Below are positions 8,852-16,819 of a DNA stretch of 46,686 bases, in pieces. Source of the stretch: DATKQJ01 sp035534295 (GTDB lineage: Bacteria > Chloroflexota > Dormibacteria > Dormibacterales > Dormibacteraceae). The stretch is taken from positions 1 through 46,686 of the forward strand of contig DATLSE010000054.1 in assembly GCA_035534295.1 (NCBI GenBank), in the 5' to 3' direction. A program made the position numbers and the translations under genes. The notes under the pieces are model-generated. The model was not told where the DNA came from. It saw only the letters and a program-made list of their open reading frames with translations, and searched no databases. The first letter of the stretch is position 1. Each line of letters starts with the position of its first letter.

Positions 8852-9217
8852 ATGCTGTGGCTCGCCCCTCAACCCATGGCTGAATCACTCCAAGGCTTCA
8901 AAGCCGACCTGTTCAAGGCTCTTGGGCATCCAGCCCGAATCCGCATCTTGGAGCTGCTTCGCGACGGCGAGAAGAACGTCAGCGAATTACAGCTGGGACT
9001 TGGAATCGAAGGCTCGACCGTATCCCAGCAGCTGGCCATCCTGCGCATGAAGAACCTGGTGCAGACTCGAAAGGCGGGCACGCAGATCTACTACCGCATT
9101 CGGGATGACCAGGTGAACCAGATCCTCGACGTGGCTCGGGCGATGTTCGAAGCCCACCTGACCTATCTCCAGGGCATTCCCACGGAGCCGGGACTCCCGG
9201 CGAGCGCGGGCCGATAG
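8852..9217 (+). CDS. ArsR/SmtB-family transcriptional regulator
   Basis: 121 aa (113 if it starts at the ATG at 8876, before AESLQGFKADLF). A classical winged helix: FKALGHPARIRILELL, then NVSELQLGL, the recognition helix STVSQQLAILR, and a beta wing RKAGTQIYYRI. No metal-binding ELCVCDL-type cysteine motif is present, so it does not look like a metal sensor. It lies convergent to the hydrogenase-like operon; a similar ArsR gene (Rv0081) sits beside the six-gene hyc-like operon of Mycobacterium tuberculosis. Its target could therefore be that operon, itself, or both (inference). No Shine-Dalgarno is seen before either start. Confidence 0.88.
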   Translation: MLWLAPQPMAESLQGFKADLFKALGHPARIRILELLRDGEKNVSELQLGLGIEGSTVSQQLAILRMKNLVQTRKAGTQIYYRIRDDQVNQILDVARAMFEAHLTYLQGIPTEPGLPASAGR

Positions 9218-9289
9218 ATCCCAGGCGGTGACGCTGCGGGTTCGGCTGCCCGGTCCCTCGGAGCCGGAGTGGGGTGCCAGGCGCCCGGG

Positions 9290-9751
9290 CTACCGGCCGA
9301 GCCCGGCCGCCAGCGCGGCCTCCAACGCCGACGCGATGGCAGCCGGACTTGGCGGACAGCCCTCAATCCTGACGTCGACATGGAGCACGGATTCGACTCC
9401 ATCGAGGTGTTCTGACGGCAGGCCAAGCAGGTTGCAACCGAGGGCGCAGTCTCCCAAGGCGGCGACCAGCCGAGGCTCCGGCATCGCTTCGTAAGCCCGC
9501 AGCAGCGGCTCGCGCATGCGACGAGTCACCGGACCGGTGATTAACAAAACATCCGCGTGCCGGGGAGAAGCCACGATGTTGATCCCAAAGCGCTGCAAGT
9601 CGTAGAACGTGTTGGCAACGCTGTTGAGTTCGCTTTCACAGCCGTTGCAGGAGCCGGCGTCGACGTGTCGAACGGCCAGGGAACCGCCCGGACCTCGCTC
9701 CAGATCGGCCTGGCGGCGAAGACGGTTCAGCTTGCGCAGAAGCAGGAACAT
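9290..9751 (-). CDS. group 4 hydrogenase small subunit-like (HyfI/NuoB family)
   Basis: 153-aa NuoB-fold iron-sulfur subunit. Ligands for one [4Fe-4S] cluster are present: C35 and C38 in GSCNGCE, C102 in GDCALGC and C132 in EGCPP. It would pass electrons between the Ni-Fe site of the large subunit and a partner. Its start overlaps the large-subunit stop by one base (TGATG). It is the last gene of the operon and lacks the extra ferredoxin domains found in group 1-3 small subunits. A short perfect stem spans its stop codon (9285-9306) but has no T-tract. Confidence 0.9.
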   Translation of the reverse strand: MFLLLRKLNRLRRQADLERGPGGSLAVRHVDAGSCNGCESELNSVANTFYDLQRFGINIVASPRHADVLLITGPVTRRMREPLLRAYEAMPEPRLVAALGDCALGCNLLGLPSEHLDGVESVLHVDVRIEGCPPSPAAIASALEAALAAGLGR

Positions 9752-11142
9752 CAGCGGTCCACGCAGGCATAGCAGAGTTCAAAACTCTTGTTGATGAGCG
9801 GGAACTCCGGCAGCAGGTTGCCCGGCACTACGTCGATGAGAGCGGGCCAGTTCGCGTAGGAGGCGGTCCTGAGGTGGAAGCGCTCAATCCCACCCGACTT
9901 ACCTTCAACCACGCACACTGTCTCGCCGCGCGGACTCTCCACGCGTCCGAATCCCATCCGCTGCTCTTCGAGCTGACGCCTTCCCCTCTCCGGCCGGATC
10001 CCGTCCTGCAACAGAGGGTCCAGAAGCTGTCCTGTGGCCTCGAGCTCTATTTTCCGCATCTCCGCTCGAGCTGCGACGTCACCCGTGGCGTCCACCAACC
10101 TCGCCGATCGGAAGCCGGGGTAGAGCAGATCGGGCGCGCTCGACCGCGCGTCCAGATCCACGCCGGACGCGCGGGCGGATGGGCCCACGGCGCCGGTTCG
10201 CAACGCCTGGTGATGACTTAGAACGCCAACCCCGCAAAGGCGGTCCTGGACCGATCCGTTGAATGACAACTCCCGCCAAACAATTCCAGCGTCGGCCACG
10301 ATGGCAGTCACTTCCGCACCAGCTCGGCGAGCGTCCGCAGAGGAGATCTCGATACTGGTTCCTCCCACCTCCACCGTGTCGAACAGGAAGCGGTGCCCGA
10401 ACAGTTGTTGATTGAGCCGCTGGGCGCGCTCCTTCAAGGCTGCCAGCGCCATGCCGCCAGCGGCGAAACCGATCCCTGCGCAAATGGCGGAAAGGTCGCC
10501 CAGATGGTTGTAGAGACGTTCCATTTCCAGCAGAAGGGTGCGGGCGTGGGCGGTTGCAATACCGCACTGCAGGCCCAACACGGTCTCGGCCGCCTGCGCG
10601 TACGCGACCGAATTGGCCACGGCGCAGGTGCCGCAGGCCCGCTGGGCATAGACGATGCCCTGATCTAGGGCGACCCCGCGGGCCGCTTTCTCGAGGCCGC
10701 GGTGCTTGTAGAAAAGGCGGAGGTCGAGTAGCAGGATCCGCTCCCCCACGGCGTGGAATCGGAAGTGCCCGGACTCGATCACACCGGCGTGGATCGGTCC
10801 CACTGCCACATCGTGCACCCCACCGCCGGTGACGGGCACCCGCCACTCCTCGGCGGAGTGAAGTACCAGGGGGCGCATGGGGTCGTGGCCCAAGAACTCG
10901 ATGCCGTAGAGGTCGTGAGCCTCGCGCTCGGCCCAGCCGGCCGCCGGAACGTCGGCCACGATGCTCTCCACCTCTGCGCCGCCTGTAATCAAGAGGGTGC
11001 AGCCCCCTCCCGGTAGGACCAGAAGAAGTCGCACCTCGCCCGCGGTGGCGTGAAGGGAACCGAATCGCGCCCCACTCGCTTGGCGCTCGACGACGGTGCG
11101 TCGCCATCTACCGGGCGGAACTCGCTCCGACTCCAGTCTCAC
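9751..11142 (-). CDS. group 4 [NiFe]-hydrogenase large subunit-like (HycE/HyfG) with N-terminal NuoC domain
   Basis: 463 aa. A NuoC-like domain (about 45-100, AEREAHDLYGI) is followed by the NuoD/hydrogenase large-subunit domain. Both Ni-Fe CxxC motifs are present: C170/C173 in RACGTC and C457/C460 in LCYACVDR, so a real Ni-Fe centre is plausible. The protein ends exactly at that Arg, where Escherichia coli HycE is cleaved by the protease HycI; there is no C-terminal propeptide. The GTG start overlaps the upstream gene as GTGA. Catalysis would be H2 evolution or uptake coupled to ion movement by the membrane subunits. Partner electron carrier unknown. Confidence 0.9.
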   Translation of the reverse strand: MRLESERVPPGRWRRTVVERQASGARFGSLHATAGEVRLLLVLPGGGCTLLITGGAEVESIVADVPAAGWAEREAHDLYGIEFLGHDPMRPLVLHSAEEWRVPVTGGGVHDVAVGPIHAGVIESGHFRFHAVGERILLLDLRLFYKHRGLEKAARGVALDQGIVYAQRACGTCAVANSVAYAQAAETVLGLQCGIATAHARTLLLEMERLYNHLGDLSAICAGIGFAAGGMALAALKERAQRLNQQLFGHRFLFDTVEVGGTSIEISSADARRAGAEVTAIVADAGIVWRELSFNGSVQDRLCGVGVLSHHQALRTGAVGPSARASGVDLDARSSAPDLLYPGFRSARLVDATGDVAARAEMRKIELEATGQLLDPLLQDGIRPERGRRQLEEQRMGFGRVESPRGETVCVVEGKSGGIERFHLRTASYANWPALIDVVPGNLLPEFPLINKSFELCYACVDR

Positions 11143-12590
11143 GTGGCTGCCCGCTGGAAAGCCTCGAGGAGGCGGGAGCCGGGTAGGTAGTAGGCCAGCG
11201 CCGACAGGATCAGCAGGCCAGCCCCGGTCGCGATGCTGAGCTCTCGGATCCGGCTCCTGCCCGGTCCACCCCTACCCAGCTGGCGGGGGCGCCCGAGGAG
11301 ACCTTCGATCAACTGGCTGGCCAGGCCGATGAAACCCAGTGCCAGCATCAAGGACATGAAGACCACGACCACGTTCTGGTGCGCCGCAAGACCGCCCATG
11401 AGGATCAACAGTTCGCTGAAGAACAACGGTGAGGGCGGAAGCCCACTCAGGCCCAAAATGCTGAGGGCGAGCGCGCCCCCGGCATCGGCGCTCAGTCGGG
11501 CGATTCCCACCGCCGGCCGGCGGGAGGCGGTGGGCTGCAGTCGGAATATGGGCATGGTGGCGTAGAAGCCGAGCGACTTGGCCAGGGCGTGGCCCCAGAC
11601 ATGGAGGATCACTCCGGCCAGCGCCAGCGGCTGATCAAAACCGATGCCGAGAGCCATGATCCCGACGTGTTCGAGGCTGGAGTAGGCGAGCAGCCGCTTA
11701 ATCGCCATCGGACGCCAGAGGAATGGCACCGAGACTCCGAGGGAGATCAGCCCGAAGGCGATAAACAGGTCCCGCGACGCGCCCGACCCCGCGCTCGAGC
11801 CGACCGCCAACTGGACCCGCCAGGCGATCAGCATCACGCTCGGCAGAAGAGCCCCAGAGAGCATGGCGCTGATGGGTGCGGGCGCCTCGCTGTGAGCATC
11901 GGGCAGCCAGTGGTGGACGGGTGCCCAGCCGATCTTGGCAGCCAGGCCGCCGATGATAAGGACGAGCGAGATCATGGCCGCCGGGTGCGGTATCTGGGGA
12001 GCCGCCCTCCGCAGGGAGGACCAATCCAGCGCCGCCAGGCCGGACCCGTGCGGGGCCGATGCGGCGTAGAGGAAGATGATGCCGAGCAGGGCCACAGTGA
12101 GCCCTAGGGTCGTGAGCAGGAGGTACTTCCAACCGGCTTCTAGGGCCCGCCTCTGGCCTGAGTACGCGACCAATAGTGCCGATGCACCCGTCGTCATCTC
12201 GATCAGCAGCCACGCCAAGCCCAGGTTGCCGACGAGCGGGACGGCCAGGAGCGCCGCCCAGAAGAGGTAGAGGCCGAGGTAGTACCAGCGCGCTCCACTG
12301 GCAAAAAGCCCGCGTTGGCTGTGCGCCAGGTAGACGGGCGAGACAAACGCGCTCATCCCCCCGATGAGCCCGTTCACGCCGAGGAACACCGATCCCAGCG
12401 GATCGAGAAGAATCCAGGTGTTCCCACTTTGAGCGGAGTTGGCGCCGATGACCGCGGTCGCCAGGGCCGTGGCCGCCACGGCGACGGCGAAGAAGCGGTT
12501 GAGTCGATGGGCCAGGCCCGGCTTGGAGATCGGGATCAGCGCCGCTCCCGCCAGGGCCAGTAGAGGGGGGGCAGCGCCCAGTTCAATCAC
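11139..12590 (-). CDS. hydrogenase-4 subunit F-like, antiporter-type membrane protein
   Basis: 483 aa, almost entirely membrane-spanning, of the NuoN/NuoM/Mrp antiporter family. A lysine-bearing helix segment (GLAAKIGWAPVHHWLPDAHSEAP) is the classical motif for ion translocation in these subunits. The GTG start overlaps hyfE by 8 bases and the stop overlaps the large-subunit gene by 4, showing co-translation. Expected role: one of the ion-pumping units of the membrane arm. Confidence 0.9.
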   Translation of the reverse strand: MIELGAAPPLLALAGAALIPISKPGLAHRLNRFFAVAVAATALATAVIGANSAQSGNTWILLDPLGSVFLGVNGLIGGMSAFVSPVYLAHSQRGLFASGARWYYLGLYLFWAALLAVPLVGNLGLAWLLIEMTTGASALLVAYSGQRRALEAGWKYLLLTTLGLTVALLGIIFLYAASAPHGSGLAALDWSSLRRAAPQIPHPAAMISLVLIIGGLAAKIGWAPVHHWLPDAHSEAPAPISAMLSGALLPSVMLIAWRVQLAVGSSAGSGASRDLFIAFGLISLGVSVPFLWRPMAIKRLLAYSSLEHVGIMALGIGFDQPLALAGVILHVWGHALAKSLGFYATMPIFRLQPTASRRPAVGIARLSADAGGALALSILGLSGLPPSPLFFSELLILMGGLAAHQNVVVVFMSLMLALGFIGLASQLIEGLLGRPRQLGRGGPGRSRIRELSIATGAGLLILSALAYYLPGSRLLEAFQRAAT

Positions 12591-13200
12591 GCAGTTCGGT
12601 CAGCAGAGAGCTGTCTCCAGACCCGAGCAGCAGATAGATGCGGTCGTGGAACGCGATCGCGACCGAGATCACCAAGGTCACATCGAAGAGCGCCCCGAGC
12701 TCGATCACCGCCGGTATCCCGCCCGCAACCGAGATTGCGGCCAGCGCGAGCCCGTTCTCGGCGATGAGCACGCCGACCAGTTGCAGAATGGTGGCGCGCC
12801 GAAAAATAAAAACCGCGCCACCGATGCACAGAAGCGCGATGCTCGCCCGCTGTACGTCGGGATTGATTCCGGGCATCGAGGGGAGGAGTAGGTTCACCGC
12901 CAGAATCGCGACCAGCGTCAGCGCCATTCGCATCAGGGGATTCACACCCGATCGAATACGGGTCTGCTCTCGCGTACGCAGCACCGCCGCCCCCAGGAGC
13001 ACGCTCAACACCGCCGCCTTCACGATCAGTACGGCGGCGGCCGTGAAAAACTCCTGAGACCGGCCTGGAGACAGGGACACCGCCGCCATCCCGATCGCTG
13101 CCGATTGGCAGCCGACGAGTAGAATCGCGACCGACCGCCGGCGAACCACGACGACGCCGAAGCCGAACCCCACGCTCAGCCAGGCCATCATCTGAATCAT
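12583..13200 (-). CDS. hydrogenase-4 subunit E-like membrane protein
   Basis: 205 aa from the ATG at 13200, with about six hydrophobic segments. Sequence and gene position match HyfE/HycP, the small membrane subunit between HyfC and HyfF; its first half is NuoK-like (LIAENGLALA). The ATG overlaps the hyfC-like stop as ATGA. The frame stays open further upstream, but that part lies inside hyfC and is hydrophilic, so it is not included. Confidence 0.87.
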   Translation of the reverse strand: MIQMMAWLSVGFGFGVVVVRRRSVAILLVGCQSAAIGMAAVSLSPGRSQEFFTAAAVLIVKAAVLSVLLGAAVLRTREQTRIRSGVNPLMRMALTLVAILAVNLLLPSMPGINPDVQRASIALLCIGGAVFIFRRATILQLVGVLIAENGLALAAISVAGGIPAVIELGALFDVTLVISVAIAFHDRIYLLLGSGDSSLLTELRD

Positions 13201-14126
13201 GGCCGCCCCACCGTGAACCAGCTCACGATTCCGATCGTCGCGATCCCCGCTCCAGTCCCGAGGAAAACGGGGATACGAAGCAGTCGCATCTTCACGACCA
13301 TGGTCTCGGTGACGGCGAGGCCAGCTAGGGCGACGAACATCCACCCCACCAGCTCGACCAGGCGGGCCACCGGCGGTCCGGCGTGGGGCAGGAAGAGTTC
13401 CGCTCCCAGGACCAGGATCACCCAGTGCCGAGCGGATGCAGCCCACTGAAGGTACGCGAGGTCGCGACCCGCGTACTCGAGCAGGGGCCCCTCGTGGATC
13501 ATGGTCAGCTCGAGGTGGGTATCCGGATTGTCGATCGGCTGACGGCCGGTCTCCGCCACCGCCACCAACGCAAAGGCCACCAGCCCACACCAGTGCTCGG
13601 GCGAAAGCCAGATCGCACCGCCGGCTGCGGCCTCCTCCATGGCTCGCAGATCCGTGCTGCCGGCCGGGAGGGCGGCAAGCGCCAGGCATAGGATCAAAAG
13701 CGCCTCCACCGAGATTGCCACCATCAGGTCCCGAGCCGCTCCCATGAGTGCGAATCCGCTGCCCGTGTCCCAGGCCGTGAGGGCAATCGCAAAGCGCGCC
13801 AGAGCGAGCAGGCCGACCAGGAGCACGGCGTCGTGTCCGATTGGTGATGCGGTGGGAAGGCCGGGGACGGAGAGGACCATCAGCGCGCTGGCCAGCGCTG
13901 CCACAACCACACTGGGAGCCCACTGGTAGACGACGGTCGAGGGCTGCGGCAGGAATCGGCTCTTACCCCACAATCGCCTCAGTTCGCGGTACGGCTGAAG
14001 CGGAGACGGCCCCCGCCGTCCCTGGAGCTTGGCCTTAAGCCACTGGACCACACCCGGTAACAGCGGCGCCACTCCCACGCCGAGCGCGATTTGCCCGACT
14101 TCCACCGCCACCGCCGTCAGGTTCAT
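13197..14126 (-). CDS. hydrogenase-4 subunit C/D-like membrane protein (NuoH family)
   Basis: 309 aa with about eight membrane segments. NuoH/HycD signatures are visible: GRRGPSPLQPYREL in the N-terminal cytosolic loop, ETGRQPIDNPDTHLELTMIHE in the quinone/hydrogenase-interface loop, and E residues used for coupling in complex I. It links the hydrogenase module to the pumping subunits. The ATG overlaps the hyfB-like stop (ATGA at 14123-14126). A longer open frame upstream is antisense-like Arg/Gly-rich sequence and was dropped. Confidence 0.9.
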   Translation of the reverse strand: MNLTAVAVEVGQIALGVGVAPLLPGVVQWLKAKLQGRRGPSPLQPYRELRRLWGKSRFLPQPSTVVYQWAPSVVVAALASALMVLSVPGLPTASPIGHDAVLLVGLLALARFAIALTAWDTGSGFALMGAARDLMVAISVEALLILCLALAALPAGSTDLRAMEEAAAGGAIWLSPEHWCGLVAFALVAVAETGRQPIDNPDTHLELTMIHEGPLLEYAGRDLAYLQWAASARHWVILVLGAELFLPHAGPPVARLVELVGWMFVALAGLAVTETMVVKMRLLRIPVFLGTGAGIATIGIVSWFTVGRP

Positions 14127-16069
14127 CCGAGCCATCCCAGACGGACAACGGCGAGCAGCGCCAATATCAGACCTACCAGGTACAGCGCATAGCTCCTGAG
14201 GCTTCCCGACTGCAGCCGCCGAGCTCGCGCTCCAAGCCTCGCCCCCTGGCGTATGAGGGGTAGGTAGAAGACGGTATCGAACAGGTGCGGCACCTGGCCC
14301 CGGTATCGGGCTGATTGGACCACGCCGTGAGCGGTGCTGATCGTCACATCCCGCTCTGGCCTCAGGACCAACTCCCAACCCAGGCGTAGCGGTTTGGTGA
14401 ATGCGCTCGACGTCCAGTTGAGCGAGGGTTCGACCACCTGGCCGCAGGTCCAGGCCGGCGCTGGGGCCGCGACCCGAGCCCCACGGGCGCGCACCAGGAT
14501 CACGATCAGTAGACCGAGTATCACCGCTATCGCCAGGGTGGGCAGGCCTCCTGTGCCTGGAGCCACCAGCACAATTCTGGGTGCCGCAGCCGGCGCTCCG
14601 GTTCGAATGCTGGCGAGGTAGGGGACCAGCAGCCCCGGAGCGAGCCCAAGCCCCACGCAGAGGGCGGCCAAGAACAGCTGGGCCGCCCTCATCTCGTACG
14701 GAGCCTCCCTGGCGGCTTCGAGGTTGGGATGGCGCGGCCGCCCAAGTAAGGCGAGACCGACGACCTTGACGAAGCAGAGGACTGCCATCGCGGCGGTCGC
14801 CGCGAGCGCCGACGCCGCCAGGGGGCCAACCCAACCAGCTTGAGCCCTGTCGATCGCGAGATGGAGCAGGGCCTGAAGTGTCAGCCACTCAGAGGCAAAG
14901 CCGTTGAGGGGTGGTAACCCCGCGATCGCCATCGACCCGATCGCGAAAGCAACGCTGGTGACTGGCATGGTCTGCAGAAGCCCGCCCAGGTGGTCAATCT
15001 CGTGGCCGTGCGCCAGTTTCTCAATGGCACCGGCGCCCAGGAACAGAAGGCTCTTGAAAGCTGCGTGGTTGAGCGTGTGGAGAAGTGCTGCGGCGAAGGC
15101 GATCGACGCCCACGTGGGCTGTCCGGAAGCCTCGAACATGAGCGAGGCGCCCAGCCCCAGCGTAATGATCCCCACGTTCTCAATTGAGTGGAATGCGAGC
15201 AACCGCTTCAGCTCATGTTGGAAGAGCGCATACAGCACTCCGCCGATCGCAGACAGGGCTCCAATCAAGATCAAGGCCAGCGCCGCCCACAGAGCGGATC
15301 GGGGAGCCCACTCAAAGAGAACCCGGATCAGGCCGTACAGAGCGACCTTGATCATCACGCCCGACATCAGCGCCGAAATGTGGGCGGGAGCGACAGGGTG
15401 GGCTCGCGGCAGCCAGGAATGCATGGGCATCAGGCCGGCCTTGGTGCCGAAACCAACGATGGCCGAGATTGTGACCAAGGCTTGGATGGGGCCACCCAGG
15501 GCAGCTCCGGCGGCCGGGTTGCCGAGAGCGCCGTGGCTTGAGAGCACCAGCAGACTGATCCAGACACCAGCGCCACCGAGGTGGGTGACCGTGAGGTAGA
15601 CGAAGGCGGCGTGTCGGACCGGGCGATCAGGTCGCAGCACCAGCATTGACGCTGCTGGAAGCAGGGTCATCAGCTCCCATCCGATCAGAAAGGTCGTGAC
15701 GTCGCGAGCCACCAGAACCAGCAGAAGGGCGGCCACGAAGGCGCCGCTTAGAGCGGCGATTGCATTACGGCGCGGGGTGCCGTCCAGGTACCGACTGGCG
15801 AATATCAACGCTGGGACTGCCGTCAGCGCAACCGTTAGGACAAAGAACGCGCTCAGACGATCGAGGCCCAGAGCCGGGCTCACTCCGTTGACGAAGCGTG
15901 AGCCCACGGACCCCCCGGCGACGAAGACGACCGCCGCCACGGCGCCGCACGCCCCAACGCCCGCTGCCTGAATCCAGAGCGCAGCCCGCGTCCAGCTTGG
16001 AATGAGCGCGCTCAGCGTGCCCAGAATGAGGACCGACGCCCCGAGAACGAGGGAGTCGAGAAGGCTCAT
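14123..16069 (-). CDS. hydrogenase-4 subunit B-like, NuoL-type antiporter subunit
   Basis: 648 aa with about fourteen membrane segments and a C-terminal extension after residue 500, as in HyfB/HycC. Motifs include the TM5 glutamate in LIGWELMTLLPAASM, GTKAGLMPMHSWLPRAHPVAPAHISALMSG with the coupling lysine, and HSIENVGIITLG. First gene of the hyf-like operon; AGGGGGG lies a few bases before its ATG (GAGGGGGGACTCCGATG on the minus strand). The five downstream genes are all joined by 1-8 base overlaps, so this promoter region (16070-16200) probably drives all six. Confidence 0.9.
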   Translation of the reverse strand: MSLLDSLVLGASVLILGTLSALIPSWTRAALWIQAAGVGACGAVAAVVFVAGGSVGSRFVNGVSPALGLDRLSAFFVLTVALTAVPALIFASRYLDGTPRRNAIAALSGAFVAALLLVLVARDVTTFLIGWELMTLLPAASMLVLRPDRPVRHAAFVYLTVTHLGGAGVWISLLVLSSHGALGNPAAGAALGGPIQALVTISAIVGFGTKAGLMPMHSWLPRAHPVAPAHISALMSGVMIKVALYGLIRVLFEWAPRSALWAALALILIGALSAIGGVLYALFQHELKRLLAFHSIENVGIITLGLGASLMFEASGQPTWASIAFAAALLHTLNHAAFKSLLFLGAGAIEKLAHGHEIDHLGGLLQTMPVTSVAFAIGSMAIAGLPPLNGFASEWLTLQALLHLAIDRAQAGWVGPLAASALAATAAMAVLCFVKVVGLALLGRPRHPNLEAAREAPYEMRAAQLFLAALCVGLGLAPGLLVPYLASIRTGAPAAAPRIVLVAPGTGGLPTLAIAVILGLLIVILVRARGARVAAPAPAWTCGQVVEPSLNWTSSAFTKPLRLGWELVLRPERDVTISTAHGVVQSARYRGQVPHLFDTVFYLPLIRQGARLGARARRLQSGSLRSYALYLVGLILALLAVVRLGWLG

Positions 16070-16255
16070 CGGAGTCCCCCCTCGCAGGATCGGTCGGTGA
16101 CCTCAGTCCCTGGTTTCACTTGGGCATGGAAAATGTTGGACGCGATCGTCGACCTGCAAAGATTACTGTGTTCAGAAATTACGATTTAAGCGAAAGCCGT
16201 CCAGCCAAACGTCAGCGGATGACAAATGGGGCGGTATCGTCGGGGCGAAACGTAG

Positions 16256-16627
16256 GCTGCGCACATTCTGGAAGCGGCCACCCCAAAGTCGGAGGAGCGC
16301 CTCAAGGGCGAGAGCACCCGGGAGGAACCAGCGGTCGGGCGCTCCCTCCAGCAACACGTCTACGCCGACTACCAAGGGATCAATCAGACGCCGGGAGTCA
16401 TCCCCGGGCTACCGATGGGCCTGCCCGAGAACGCAACCACCGTACGCGTCGAGGGTGACGAGACCGTGACCACGGCCGGCCCCTGCGTCGGCACAAGGGA
16501 GGCTGTAGGCGGCTGCTTCATCCTCGAGGCCGACGACCTCGACGCGGCCGTCCAGGTGGCCGCCCGGGTGCCCGCCGCCCGCTATGGGGGCGCAGTCGAA
16601 ATCCGCCCCGCGGAGGTGTATTGGTAG
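16256..16627 (+). pseudogene. YCII-related (DGPF-domain) protein remnant, 5' end lost
   Basis: From about 16385 to the TAG at 16625 the frame encodes the C-terminal half of a YCII/DGPF-domain protein: NATTVRVEGDETVTTAGPC, GTREAVGGCFILEADDLDAA, and VPAARYGGAVEIRP. The frame stays open upstream only to the TAG at 16253-16255 and contains no ATG, GTG or TTG before the ATG at 16415. The usual N-terminal MKYLLLIY strand is not found in any frame nearby. The DGPF motif itself has become AGPC. Best read as a 5'-truncated remnant; a 70-aa product from 16415 is the alternative. YCII genes often accompany ECF sigma genes, but none is visible here. Confidence 0.6.
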
Positions 16628-16807
16628 CGAACTCAAACAAGTCCTCGCCGAGGCGCGACGCCTGCAGTCCACCTCGCCCGGCTTCGGCCCGGGCGCGCTC
16701 GCGGCAGCGTCGGGCGGAAGCTGCTGGTGATGGATTTCGCGTCTCGCTCCGAGGTCTGGGACCAGTCCCCTTCTCCTCCTCCCGATATCGCATCAGCCGG
16801 CGCGAAT

Positions 16808-16813
16808 TACACT
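16808..16813 (+). promoter_or_regulatory. -10-like box of fumC
   Basis: TACACT ends exactly 6 bases before the fumC ATG, the distance at which transcription would begin on the start codon itself. No Shine-Dalgarno is present. No convincing -35 hexamer is seen. Confidence 0.45.
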
Positions 16814-16819
16814 TCCGGC

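Noticed and set aside
9285..9306. Perfect 7-base stem over the hyfI stop codon as a terminator
   Set aside because: No T-tract on either side and inside GC-rich sequence; too weak to annotate as a terminator.
13201..13923. N-terminal extension of the hyfE-like frame
   Set aside because: Lies inside hyfC, is hydrophilic and Arg/Gly-rich; the ATGA overlap at 13197-13200 gives a clear start.
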